Made by a program: the position numbers and the translations under genes | Notes under the pieces: generated by a model | Told to the model about the DNA's origin: nothing | What the model saw: the letters and a program-made list of their open reading frames with translations, nothing else | Database searches by the model: none | Assembly (NCBI GenBank): GCA_003228115.1 | Contig: QEVV01000009.1 | Location: 1-64,000, forward strand | Source: Chloroflexota bacterium | Lineage (GTDB): Bacteria; Chloroflexota; Dehalococcoidia; Lucifugimonadales; SAR202-VII-2 | Direction: 5' to 3' | DNA length: 64,000 bases | In this document: piece by piece, positions 1-7,676 of the stretch | Layout of the letters: each line of letters opens with the position of its first letter | Position numbering within the stretch: position 1 is the first letter of the stretch

Positions 1-413
1 ATCAATACCTCAACGCGGCAATCTGGGACCCTGTTGCGGATCTGCCGGATACACTCAGCGAAGATGAAGGAGCCACCGTCAGCAAGGTCGTCCCGGTTTA
101 CGGCGGTAATGACGCAATAACGGAGTCCCAAGCGTTCCACAGTCCGTGCAAGCCTTGCTGGTTCTTCCAAATCCAGCCCCACTGGCTTCCCGGAGGTAAC
201 GGCGCAATAGCGGCAAGCCCGCGTACAGATATCGCCCAGGACCATGAACGTGGCGCTGCGGCGCTCCCAGCACTCGCCTATGTTGGGGCAGTGGGCCTCT
301 TCACAGACGGTGTGGAGTTCGGCTCCGCGCAGGAGGTTGCGCATCTCGTTGTAGACGGGCCCCCCGGGCATGGGCACCTTGATCCATTCTGGGTGGCGTC
401 GCTCTACTGCCAA
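1..413 (-). CDS. lipA: Lipoyl synthase LipA (N-terminal part, runs off the left edge)
   Basis: Radical-SAM enzyme that inserts two sulfurs into protein-bound octanoyl groups to make lipoyl cofactor for 2-oxoacid dehydrogenases and the glycine cleavage system. Reading the minus strand, the protein shows the LipA-specific auxiliary-cluster motif CEEAHCPNIGEC (CX4CX5C) followed by the radical-SAM motif CTRACRYC, then the conserved NRDDLADGG segment. The frame is open from the left edge to about 413. No ATG fits; a TTG at 413 (beginning LAVERRHPEWIKVPMP) matches the usual short N-terminus, with CTG at 428 as an alternative, and a stop lies just upstream. Roughly the first 137 residues are present. 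Lipoyl-dependent partners in the window are the E1 pair at 14162-16132 and possibly the disulfide reductase at 51059-52447; no E2 is seen. Confidence 0.93.
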   Translation of the reverse strand, partial: MAVERRHPEWIKVPMPGGPVYNEMRNLLRGAELHTVCEEAHCPNIGECWERRSATFMVLGDICTRACRYCAVTSGKPVGLDLEEPARLARTVERLGLRYCVITAVNRDDLADGGSFIFAECIRQIRNRVPDCRVEVL

Positions 414-511
414 AGGGCTGCTCCGCAGGCAGGGTGGAGAAGGTCAATCATAGCACAAGGGGGTCGGTTCGCCGTCCCAGAGCTTGTCAGCATTTGGGCC
501 TACGCACTTAC

Positions 512-612
512 CGTCTTTCCGGCGAAAGCCGGAACCCAGGACCATCCAACGATAAAAAGGACAAGCTGAATAATCCAGACGTTACTGGATTCCGGTCTTC
601 ACCGGAAAGACG
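512..612. repeat. Imperfect 28-nt inverted repeat (REP/MITE-like) upstream of rlmD-maf
   Basis: Bases 512-539 and 585-612 are reverse complements of each other with about 4 mismatches in 28, separated by 45 nt. Each arm is itself hairpin-prone (TTCCGG...CCGGAA). No gene is present between lipA and 718. It resembles short palindromic intergenic elements; whether it is multi-copy cannot be told from this window. Confidence 0.7.
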
Positions 613-717
613 AGGGGGCGAGGGCCAGTGGGTTCACTAACCACCCCCTCATATCCGCGAATCTGGGCACCCCGCGGGGCTTCGTGTATAGTGAACAATG
701 GAGGCTTCCTAGCTACG

Positions 718-2559
718 ATGGTCACTGCAGAAAAGATAGCCAAAGGTCATACGGTCACCGTCCGCTTTACGGGCTGGGGCCGGTTGGGGGAAGCCCTTGC
801 GGAGGTCGACGACAAGCCGCTCTTCACCTTCGGGGGCATCCCTGGCGAGGAGGCTGTCGTCGAGATCACCGGCGTTCACCGCCGCTATCTCGTGGGCCGC
901 GTTGCTGAGGTTGTGGAGGCTTCCCCTTACCGCGTTTCCGCTCCGTGCGCCTACGCCGGTTCTTGCACAGGTTGTCAGTGGCAGCACGTTGACTATAACC
1001 ACCAGCTTGAACTGAAACGCTTGGCGGTCACGGATGCCTTGGGCCGGGTCGGGGGGCTACACGACGTTCCGGTGAAGGACACGTTGCCCAGTCCCTCCCC
1101 GTGGGGATATCGGAATCATGCGCGGTTCACAGTGAACAAGCTCGGTAGGGTTGGGTACGTTAACCGGGAAAGCCGGGCCTTCGTTGAAGTCGATCACTGC
1201 ATGCTGATGCACCCCTGGATCAATGGGGCTCTCCGCCAACTTCAGGGTAAGAGCGGCGAAACCACACAGGTCTCGGTCCGTTACGGTGTCAACTCTGGTG
1301 ACTACCTGATACAACCCACGTTCCAGCATGAAGGCATCGCTTTGGAAACGGGGAGGAGCCACTACACTGAGCGCCTACTCGGGCGGGATTTCAGGGTTGC
1401 ATCACCTTCTTTTTTTCAGGTCAATACTCACCAGGCTGAGCAAATGGTGGGAATAGTGCGCGACGCGCTCCAACTCACCGGGAAAGAAGTTTTGGTTGAC
1501 GCCTACGCTGGCGTTGGCTGCTTTGCCGTCCTGCTGGCCCCCTATGTGAAAGAAGCCATAGCGATCGAAGAATCGGCTCCCGCCGTGAAAGACGGCCGGG
1601 AAAACGCCTCTGATGTGGAAAACTTCCGCTTCCTCCGAGGCAAGACCGAGGAGGTTCTCGGAGACATGGACCCGCCTGACGCTGTCATCCTGGATCCGCC
1701 GCGCACAGGCTGCCACGAGGATGTCTTGGAGGCGCTATGCAAGCTGGCGCCGCCGCGGGTCGTCTATGTCTCATGTGACCCCGCGACGCTGGCTAGGGAC
1801 CTTAAGGTTCTTGTTGCCGGGCCCTTTGCAATTGAGTCCGTACAGCCTGTGGACATGTTTCCCCAGACCTATCATGTGGAATGCATCGTTTCCCTGGCGC
1901 TTCGAGATCAGGCGTCCGCATCCGCCAGCACGATCACGCTGGCTTCACAGTCGCCGCGGCGACGTCAGATACTGAGGGATATGGGCATGCGATTTGCAAT
2001 CGCCGACCCATCTATCGACGAGGAATCCGTGGTTGGGCAGACGCCAGAGCAACAGGCCAGTGCTCGGGCGCTGGCCAAGGCCGAGGCTGTCGCTCAGCGT
2101 GAAAGTGGCACGGTGGTAGGAGCGGATACCGTAGTTGTTGATGGCGACGATGCGTTAGGTAAACCTCACAGTCCCTCAGACGCTGAGGCCATGCTGCGAC
2201 GCCTGAGAGGTGGCACGCACCGGGTTATCACAGCCGTCGCCGTGGTTGATGTAGACAATGGGCGGACTGCGGTGCGCTCCCGCGAAACCACCGTTAAAAT
2301 GCGGGACTATTCGGATTCAGAGATTCAACGCTTTGTCGGCGCGGGTGGCGCCGTGGACAAGGCGGGCGCTTACGCCATTCAAGATGAGGTCTTCCACCCA
2401 GCAGAGAGCATTGATGGCTGTTACCTTAACGTTGTCGGTCTCCCCCCCTGTACGGTTGTGGACCTTCTCAGGGAAGTCGGCGTGGAGCCTAAGCTCAATG
2501 AGAAGTGGCGGCCGCCGGCCGAGTGCGGCTCATGTCCGCTGGCTGAAAGGGAGGCCTAG
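718..2559 (+). CDS. 23S rRNA (uracil-5-)-methyltransferase fused to Maf nucleotide pyrophosphatase
   Basis: A single 613-residue frame holding two enzymes. Residues about 1-400 are a TrmA/RlmD-type SAM-dependent m5U RNA methyltransferase: TRAM-like N-terminus, 4Fe-4S ligands in CAYAGSCTGC plus a later Cys (DHCML), SFFQVN, the SAM-binding segment DAYAGVGCF, DPPRTGC, and SCDPATLARDL with the catalytic Cys. Residues about 405-590 are a Maf/YhdE-type nucleoside triphosphate pyrophosphatase, a house-cleaning enzyme, with SQSPRRRQIL, GADTVVV and DKAGAYAIQ. A short tail with PAECGSCP follows. The frame is open further upstream (to 628), but the ATG at 718 fits the TRAM start best, with a purine-rich TGGAGG 14 nt upstream. 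TatA begins 3 nt after the stop, suggesting an operon. Confidence 0.88.
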   Translation: MVTAEKIAKGHTVTVRFTGWGRLGEALAEVDDKPLFTFGGIPGEEAVVEITGVHRRYLVGRVAEVVEASPYRVSAPCAYAGSCTGCQWQHVDYNHQLELKRLAVTDALGRVGGLHDVPVKDTLPSPSPWGYRNHARFTVNKLGRVGYVNRESRAFVEVDHCMLMHPWINGALRQLQGKSGETTQVSVRYGVNSGDYLIQPTFQHEGIALETGRSHYTERLLGRDFRVASPSFFQVNTHQAEQMVGIVRDALQLTGKEVLVDAYAGVGCFAVLLAPYVKEAIAIEESAPAVKDGRENASDVENFRFLRGKTEEVLGDMDPPDAVILDPPRTGCHEDVLEALCKLAPPRVVYVSCDPATLARDLKVLVAGPFAIESVQPVDMFPQTYHVECIVSLALRDQASASASTITLASQSPRRRQILRDMGMRFAIADPSIDEESVVGQTPEQQASARALAKAEAVAQRESGTVVGADTVVVDGDDALGKPHSPSDAEAMLRRLRGGTHRVITAVAVVDVDNGRTAVRSRETTVKMRDYSDSEIQRFVGAGGAVDKAGAYAIQDEVFHPAESIDGCYLNVVGLPPCTVVDLLREVGVEPKLNEKWRPPAECGSCPLAEREA

Positions 2560-2561
2560 AC

Positions 2562-2813
2562 TTGGACTTCTTTGGTATCGGTCCGATGGAGATGATCCTC
2601 GTCCTTCTCGTGGCCTTGGTGTTCATGGGTCCGGCGAGGATGATGGAGACTGCGCGGAGCCTCGGCAAGATGCTCCGCCAGGTGCGTAAGGCGACGCAGG
2701 ATATACCCCAACTCTTGAATCTGGACGAGGCGTTGGACCAGCCCCCCGCTGATGAGAAGCCCCGCCCGAGGATCGGCGAGGATTCCGGTCCCTCCGACTT
2801 AAAACCCAGCTAG
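2562..2813 (+). CDS. Twin-arginine translocase TatA/TatB-family subunit
   Basis: An 83-residue protein with the TatA/B design: an N-terminal transmembrane helix (about residues 7-20) after the FGIG motif, a hinge near GPARM, an amphipathic helix and an acidic, proline-rich tail. TatA/B proteins oligomerise with TatC to export folded, often cofactor-containing, proteins with twin-arginine signals. The likely start is TTG at 2562, three bases after the upstream stop, so translation is probably coupled. TatC follows 8 nt later. TatA and TatB cannot be told apart from this sequence alone. Confidence 0.9.
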   Translation: MDFFGIGPMEMILVLLVALVFMGPARMMETARSLGKMLRQVRKATQDIPQLLNLDEALDQPPADEKPRPRIGEDSGPSDLKPS

Positions 2814-2821
2814 GTGCTTTA

Positions 2822-3589
2822 GTGGCAGACGAAGCGCGGCCCGTCAGCGCCCATATAAACGAGCTTCGCAAGCGCTTGACGCGCGCGGCCATCTTTGTGG
2901 TGATCGCTACCGTCCTTGCGTTCATTTTTCACGAGCAGATCCTGCGTTTCATGATGGGGCCCGCCTCCCAGTTCGAGGAAATACCAAACGGAAAGCCGGT
3001 CTTCACAGATATGACGGAGATGATCGGCACCGTCATGAAGGTGTCGCTGTTCACTGGCATCGGCCTTGCCCTGCCCTTCATCATCTTCGAAATTGTCCAG
3101 TTTGCGTCGCCAGGACTGACGAAACAGGAACGCAAATACCTCTACATTCTGCTGCCAGCTGTTATTCTCTCCTTCATTACCGGGGTGGCCTTCGGTTACT
3201 ACGTTCTTCTGCCACCTGCTATCAGTTTCCTTCTGACCTTTGGCAGTGACATAGCAGTACCCTTAATTCGCATCGGCAGCTATCTCAATCTGGTTGTGGC
3301 ACTGCTATTTTGGCTTGGCGTGGCCTTTGAGACGCCTATCGTGATGATGTTCCTGGCCCGTATCGGCGTCGTCACGCCAGAGTTCTTGGCATCGAAGCGG
3401 CGTATAGCGCTCGTGGTGGCGTTCGTCGCCGGGGCGCTCATCACGCCGACGTTTGATCCCATTAACCAGACCTTCGTTGCCGTACCGCTGTTCGTCCTCT
3501 ATGAAATCGGCATTTGGCTGGCCAAGCTTGGAGCCCGTGCCCGCCGCAAGTCCCGGACCGACGCGCCGGTGGAGGCGCCTCCGAGCTAG
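2822..3589 (+). CDS. tatC: Sec-independent protein translocase TatC
   Basis: A 255-residue polytopic membrane protein that recognises twin-arginine signal peptides. It shows the N-terminal HINELRKRLTRA segment typical of TatC, a periplasmic loop with PGLTKQERKY, and about six hydrophobic segments. Length is normal for the family. The start is GTG at 2822. It is the last gene of the rRNA methyltransferase/Maf-TatA-TatC cluster; the next gene has its own Shine-Dalgarno sequence 56 nt later. Confidence 0.95.
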   Translation: MADEARPVSAHINELRKRLTRAAIFVVIATVLAFIFHEQILRFMMGPASQFEEIPNGKPVFTDMTEMIGTVMKVSLFTGIGLALPFIIFEIVQFASPGLTKQERKYLYILLPAVILSFITGVAFGYYVLLPPAISFLLTFGSDIAVPLIRIGSYLNLVVALLFWLGVAFETPIVMMFLARIGVVTPEFLASKRRIALVVAFVAGALITPTFDPINQTFVAVPLFVLYEIGIWLAKLGARARRKSRTDAPVEAPPS

Positions 3590-3644
3590 GGACGCTGTGG
3601 TGCTCTCGTGACGAACTAGGAAATACACTGACGGGAGGTATTTA

Positions 3645-3998
3645 ATGGCTCAGGCTGTGACCCTTTACTGGTGGAAGCGTTGAGGGACCTGCCGCAAGGC
3701 GAGAGAGTTACTCTCGCAGGCCGACGTTACGATAACCGACCGCGATTTCTTCGCAGAGCCCTTGTCGCAGGATGAGTTGCTCGCTCTGTTGGCTGGCAGA
3801 TCGCCGCGGGAGGCCTTTTCCTTCAAGAGTCCAAGTGTCAAGAAGTTGGAGTTGGACCCGGACGCGCTCACGGACGATCAGATGCTGGAACTCATGGTCA
3901 AGGAGCCTCGTCTTCTCCGCCGGCCCGTTGTTGTCATGGGGGACAACGTTCTATTCGGGCCCAACTTGAAGACCCTTGAGGCGGCGATAGCTGGGTAA
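3645..3998 (+). CDS. ArsC/Spx-family thioredoxin-fold protein, predicted selenoprotein (in-frame TGA = Sec13)
   Basis: From the ATG at 3645 (Shine-Dalgarno GGGAGG, 6-7 nt spacing) the frame reads MAQAVTLYWWKR, then TGA at 3681-3683, then GTCRKARELLSQ and onward without interruption to TAA at 3998: 117 residues if TGA is read. The whole protein matches the small ArsC/YffB/YusI-like family, including EPLSQDEL, SPREAFSFKSPS and the C-terminal RRPVVVMGDNVLFG segment. TGA sits exactly where the family has the first, catalytic Cys of CxxC (CGTC in YusI-type proteins), giving U-G-T-C. A 7-bp hairpin with a 5-nt loop lies 15 nt after the TGA. Probable role: a cytoplasmic thiol/selenol oxidoreductase; true arsenate reduction is not shown. 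The alternative is a Cys-to-stop point mutation, but the rest of the gene is undamaged. Confidence 0.82.
3681..3720 (+). promoter_or_regulatory. Candidate bacterial SECIS element for Sec insertion
   Basis: The TGA at 3681-3683 is followed by a perfect 7-bp stem GCGAGAG (3699-3705) / CTCTCGC (3711-3717) with loop AGTTA (3706-3710). The loop begins 22 nt after the UGA and has G as its second base. This agrees with the bacterial SECIS rules as I know them: a loop 16-37 nt from UGA, a short upper stem and a G in the first two loop bases. CCT (3688-3690) can also pair with AGG (3718-3720). The hairpin encodes the AGA and TTA codons, which look uncommon in neighbouring genes. Confidence 0.75.
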
Positions 3999-4031
3999 CG
4001 GTACCGTAATGACGCCCTCGAGCTCCATACC

Positions 4032-4204
4032 ATTGCCGTCCTTGAGCGCAGCGAAGGACGCTGTGGGAAATGCCGAACTGAGCTGACGGTGAAAACATTA
4101 CCGCTTGGCCTGAGGTCGGGTGCTTCCCAATACCATAGGCCACTGAGGTTGAATAGACTGACGAGGTCCTTCGCTCCGCTGACGCTTCGCTCAAGGACGA
4201 CAAT
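4032..4204. repeat. MITE-like element with inverted arms, downstream of the selenoprotein gene
   Basis: The left arm 4032-4059 and right arm 4166-4204 are imperfect reverse complements built on GTCCTTCGCT...CAAGGACG. The right arm carries an extra 11-nt GACGCTTCGC-like insertion. About 105 nt lie between the arms. The arm sequence recurs at 14131-14160 and 45715-45745, so this is a dispersed family. No protein-coding sequence is seen in 3999-4251. Confidence 0.7.
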
Positions 4205-4251
4205 GAGATCGTTGCTTTGAGGGTCAGCGAGGGCCGACTGGTAGGAGAAAC

Positions 4252-4680
4252 TTGAACGTCTTTTTCGACGTTGACTACACAATCTTGGCAATGGACGGGA
4301 GCCTGCGTCCCCGCACCCACGAGGTCTTTCAAGAGATCAAGGACCGTGGCCACGATCTGTACATCTGGTCCGGTGTTGGTCTGCGCCACGCGGAAGTACG
4401 CCAGCACAAGTTGGAGCCCTACGTCTCGGATATCTTTGTTAAGCCACTGGGTAAGTTTGAAACTGCCCTCACGACATTGCGCATCCCGGTGACCCCTGAT
4501 TTCGTCATCGACGACTACCCGGAGATCGTCTACGCGTTCGGGGGATTCGCGGTCAAGGCCTACTACCTTCCTAACCTGTTGGATAGAGAGCTGGACAAGG
4601 TGCTGCAGGCCATCCTCGACTTCGCTGCTGAGGGCCATTCGTCCGATCCTGGCTATTGCGCCAAGCACAACCCTTCCTGA
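4252..4680 (+). CDS. HAD-superfamily hydrolase-like protein
   Basis: A 142-residue small HAD-fold protein. It carries the nucleophile motif FFDVDYTIL (DxD near residues 6-8), a motif II-like WSG near residue 40, a Lys in VKPLGK, and the motif IV acidic pair FVIDDYPE. It lacks a large cap domain, so it probably acts on a phosphorylated macromolecule or accessible small substrate; the substrate is unknown. The start is TTG at 4252 behind AGGAG. It ends 3 nt before mutL, suggesting co-transcription. Confidence 0.75.
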   Translation: MNVFFDVDYTILAMDGSLRPRTHEVFQEIKDRGHDLYIWSGVGLRHAEVRQHKLEPYVSDIFVKPLGKFETALTTLRIPVTPDFVIDDYPEIVYAFGGFAVKAYYLPNLLDRELDKVLQAILDFAAEGHSSDPGYCAKHNPS

Positions 4681-4683
4681 CCC

Positions 4684-6414
4684 ATGCCAATCCACCTGCT
4701 CGATACCTTAGTTGTCTCCAAGATCGCTGCTGGCGAGGTGGTGGAACGGCCGGCTTCAGCGGTCAAGGAGCTTGTCGAGAACTCCCTGGACGCTGGGGCA
4801 ACCCGCATCACCATTGAAGTACAGGGCGGCGGCCTCCAGTCCATTAGGGTGGTCGACGACGGCTCTGGTATTCCGGCTGGCGAGGCGGCGCTAGCCTTCG
4901 AACGTCACGCAACTAGCAAACTCACCTCCGCCGACGATCTCATGTCCATAACGTCGCTGGGGTTTCGGGGCGAGGCGCTTCCCAGCATCGCCGCAGTATC
5001 CCAAGTCTCGTTGCTCACCCGGCCCAGCTCAGCGCAGGCGGGTACCTTGGTGGAAGCTCGCGAGGGTAACGTTGAGGGTCGGAAGTCTCAGGGGAGCCCG
5101 CCGGGAACCAGCATAGTGGTGCGACGCCTCTTCCAGAACGTGCCTGCCCGCCTGAAGTTCCTGCGCTCTGAAGCGACAGAACTAGGCCACATCCAAGACC
5201 TTGTGAGCCGGTTTGCCCTGTGCTTTCCCAGTGTGGCGTTCTCTCTGGAGATAGACGGACGAAAGGCGCTGGCGTCCCCTGGCACAGGGGATGGGCGCGA
5301 GGCGGCTGCGGCTGTCTACGGTGCAAACGTCGCCGCGGACCTTGTCGAAATTGCCCCTGATGAAGCTGATGACGCGACCTATCGGGTGAGCGGGCTAGTC
5401 AGTCCGCCATCGTTGCACCGGGCAAACCGCAATGCGATCTCGCTGTTCGTCAACGGCCGCTGGGTGCAGAACCGCAGCCTGACCTTCGCCGTTGTTGAGG
5501 CCTATCAGAACCTCTTGCCCGAGCGTCGCAACCCGATCGCCATCCTGAGAATCGCTGTGCCGCTGGAAGAGGTGGACGTGAACGTTCATCCCACCAAGCG
5601 GGAGGTCCGGTTCCGCAGAGAAGGGGACGTGTTCTCGGCAGTGCAGAAGGCGGTGCGATCGACCCTGGTTGGTGCAGCGCCGGTGGCCGCTTTCCGCGCC
5701 CAGGGGCAGGCATTTGGGTCTGCTGCCGGTCTGTCGCCCTGGCGGCCGCCACCTCGGCCCTCCGAGGGCCAGGGTGCGCTCGATCTGATTCCTTGGCGAG
5801 ACAACGCAGGCGTTGATAGTGGACGGGAGACCCCAAGAAGCATCCTGCCAGTGCTTAGAGTGGTGGGCCAGATACAGACCACTTACATTGTTGCTGAAGG
5901 TCCTGACGGCATGTATCTCATCGACCAGCACGCCGGCCATGAGCAGGTGGTCTATGAGCGAGTGCGAGACCAAGTGGCCGCTGGCGCAGCCGAGCGGCAG
6001 GGGCTCTTGGAGCCTGCGGTGGTTGAGTTGACCCCTGCATTGGAAGCCGCTCTGAAGTCACAGCAGGAAACACTGGAGCGGTACGGATTCGACTTGGAGA
6101 GCTTCGGTGAGGGCGCATGCCTTGTCCGTGCCGTTCCTGGCGCCTTCCGTTCCCGGCCCGGCCAAGCTTTGATAGAGGTATTGGAAGCACTCTTGGATGG
6201 CGACCAAGAGCAAGCGTCGCGGGAGTGGCGGTTGGCGGCCACGGTGGCCTGCCATAGCGCAGTCCGCGCCGGGGACGTGCTGTCGCACCAAGAAATGTCG
6301 GAACTGGTGCGCTCGCTGGAAGTGGCGCAGGAGCCCTACACCTGTCCCCATGGTCGGCCCATCATCATCCATCTGAGCACGGCGTCTCTGGAACGGGAGT
6401 TCGGGCGAAGGTAA
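4684..6414 (+). CDS. mutL: DNA mismatch repair protein MutL
   Basis: A 576-residue mismatch repair matchmaker and nicking endonuclease. The N-terminal GHKL ATPase shows ELVENSLDAGAT, DDGSGIP and SLGFRGEALPSI; the transducer domain has NVHPTKREVRF. After a proline-rich linker (about 340-390), the C-terminal domain carries the metal-binding endonuclease motif DQHAGHEQVVYE (DQHAX2EX4E, about residues 414-425) and CPHGRP. This marks the nicking type of MutL found in bacteria without MutH. ATG at 4684 directly follows the HAD gene. No mutS is in the window. Confidence 0.97.
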   Translation: MPIHLLDTLVVSKIAAGEVVERPASAVKELVENSLDAGATRITIEVQGGGLQSIRVVDDGSGIPAGEAALAFERHATSKLTSADDLMSITSLGFRGEALPSIAAVSQVSLLTRPSSAQAGTLVEAREGNVEGRKSQGSPPGTSIVVRRLFQNVPARLKFLRSEATELGHIQDLVSRFALCFPSVAFSLEIDGRKALASPGTGDGREAAAAVYGANVAADLVEIAPDEADDATYRVSGLVSPPSLHRANRNAISLFVNGRWVQNRSLTFAVVEAYQNLLPERRNPIAILRIAVPLEEVDVNVHPTKREVRFRREGDVFSAVQKAVRSTLVGAAPVAAFRAQGQAFGSAAGLSPWRPPPRPSEGQGALDLIPWRDNAGVDSGRETPRSILPVLRVVGQIQTTYIVAEGPDGMYLIDQHAGHEQVVYERVRDQVAAGAAERQGLLEPAVVELTPALEAALKSQQETLERYGFDLESFGEGACLVRAVPGAFRSRPGQALIEVLEALLDGDQEQASREWRLAATVACHSAVRAGDVLSHQEMSELVRSLEVAQEPYTCPHGRPIIIHLSTASLEREFGRR

Positions 6415-6436
6415 CGCCCTGGCGACCTCCCCCCCC

Positions 6437-6450
6437 GGGCCTTTTGGCCC
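6437..6450 (+). terminator. Weak hairpin after mutL
   Basis: GGGCC-TTTT-GGCCC, a 5-bp stem followed by TCTTCC. It lies between convergent mutL and the CapA-like gene. The stem is short and there is no clean T-run, so this is tentative. Confidence 0.3.
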
Positions 6451-6493
6451 TCTTCCAATCCCGTTGCCGTTCAAGTAGCCGCGAGCGTCTTGC

Positions 6494-7588
6494 CTAGGCG
6501 GTTGCAGTAGCTTTGGTTTCTAGAACCAGGATGTCCTTTTCCCGCGGCTGTAGCTGGGCGCCAAATTCCTCGGACACCTCTTGGGCAAGTTCCACAATGT
6601 CCCTGCCTTGCGTGGTATCCAGCAGAACAGGCCGTGGGTCCTCATCAGGGATGCGGAGGGGCAGAAGCGATACTTCTTGGATGGCTTTGTCCTTGATCAG
6701 GCAGCGGACCATGCCAAAAGAATTACGGCGGACACGGGCCACGCCTCGGTAGAAGGTAGCCATTTTTTCTGGGCTGGCAAAATAGTCGAAGGCGAAGTTC
6801 CCCAAGGAATAGAAAACCGCCTTCCCTTTGTAGACCTCTACGCCGGAGAGCACATGGGGATGGTGGCCAATCACCAAGTCGCAACCGCTATCGATAGCGG
6901 CGTGTGCTAATTTCTTCTGATAGTCCATGACCTTGCCGGCCAGAGCGCCAGCGCGCATCGGCCCGATGCCCCAGTGCCAGGTGGCCACCACTATGTCGGC
7001 CTGGGCCTTCGCTTGCCGGACGTCCTCCCTCACCACGGCCAGATCTTCGGGGTTGGTGTCGGTGTGGACAATCGGCATGGCGCCGGGGGAGGCCTGGGGC
7101 GGGAACTCGTAGCTCGTGCGGACTCGGATACCGGCTACTCCTGGCGACTCATCAGTGGCAAAGAAATGCCGTTCAGATAGGCAGCTATAGGCGAGGAAGG
7201 CGACTCGGGTTCCGCCGCGCTCTATGATCGCTGGCTTGTGAGCGGCGTTCAGATCATGCCCGCCCCCGGCGTGAGCTATGCCAGCTTCATCGAGGATCTC
7301 GATGCATCGCTCTAGCGATTCAATGCCGCAACTTGTTGTGCCGTGATTGCCAAGCCCTAGGACTGAGAAGCCCGCCGATTTGTAGGCTGCCAGCATTTCC
7401 GGGTCTGACCGCAAGACGAGGTGGCCAGCCTGCGTTGGCATGGGCTCGCAAATGACGCCTTCAAGGTTGCCAAAGAGGAAGTCCGCCTCCCGGAGAACGG
7501 GGGCTATATGAGCAAACATGGATTCGGGATCGGGGCGCTGAATTTGAAGGTCGCCCCCGAGGAGCATCACCTGCTCGTTCCCTGCCAT
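6494..7588 (-). CDS. CapA/PgsA-family metallophosphatase-like protein
   Basis: A 364-residue protein of the CapA (poly-gamma-glutamate synthesis) family, which has a calcineurin-like metallophosphatase fold. Visible family segments are LLGGDLQIQ near the N-terminus, FGNLEGVI, GLGNHGTTSCG in place of the usual NNH-x-D, ATWHWGI, and GHHPHVLSGVEVYKGK with YSLGNFAFD. No signal peptide is apparent, unlike many capsule-linked members, and no other capsule genes are adjacent, so a polyglutamate role should not be assumed. The start at 7588 has a GAGG-type Shine-Dalgarno site. Confidence 0.8.
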   Translation of the reverse strand: MAGNEQVMLLGGDLQIQRPDPESMFAHIAPVLREADFLFGNLEGVICEPMPTQAGHLVLRSDPEMLAAYKSAGFSVLGLGNHGTTSCGIESLERCIEILDEAGIAHAGGGHDLNAAHKPAIIERGGTRVAFLAYSCLSERHFFATDESPGVAGIRVRTSYEFPPQASPGAMPIVHTDTNPEDLAVVREDVRQAKAQADIVVATWHWGIGPMRAGALAGKVMDYQKKLAHAAIDSGCDLVIGHHPHVLSGVEVYKGKAVFYSLGNFAFDYFASPEKMATFYRGVARVRRNSFGMVRCLIKDKAIQEVSLLPLRIPDEDPRPVLLDTTQGRDIVELAQEVSEEFGAQLQPREKDILVLETKATATA

Positions 7589-7676
7589 TGTTGTCCTCGT
7601 TCTACTCTTCCCTTGGGTTTTGGTTACCTGGGAGGCAACTCACGCGCAGCCCTACTGACCGCCCCCCGGCCGGGCC

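Noticed and set aside
628..717. Longer N-terminus for the methyltransferase-Maf fusion
   Set aside because: The segment has no TRAM-like sequence and overlaps the promoter-like region; ATG 718 fits better.
3681..3683. TGA as a plain nonsense mutation in the ArsC-like gene
   Set aside because: It falls exactly on the catalytic Cys codon, a SECIS-like hairpin follows at the right distance, and no other lesion is present. I keep it as the alternative but think it less likely.
6494..7588. Poly-gamma-glutamate capsule biosynthesis
   Set aside because: Only the CapA-like fold is present; CapB and CapC partners and a signal peptide are missing.
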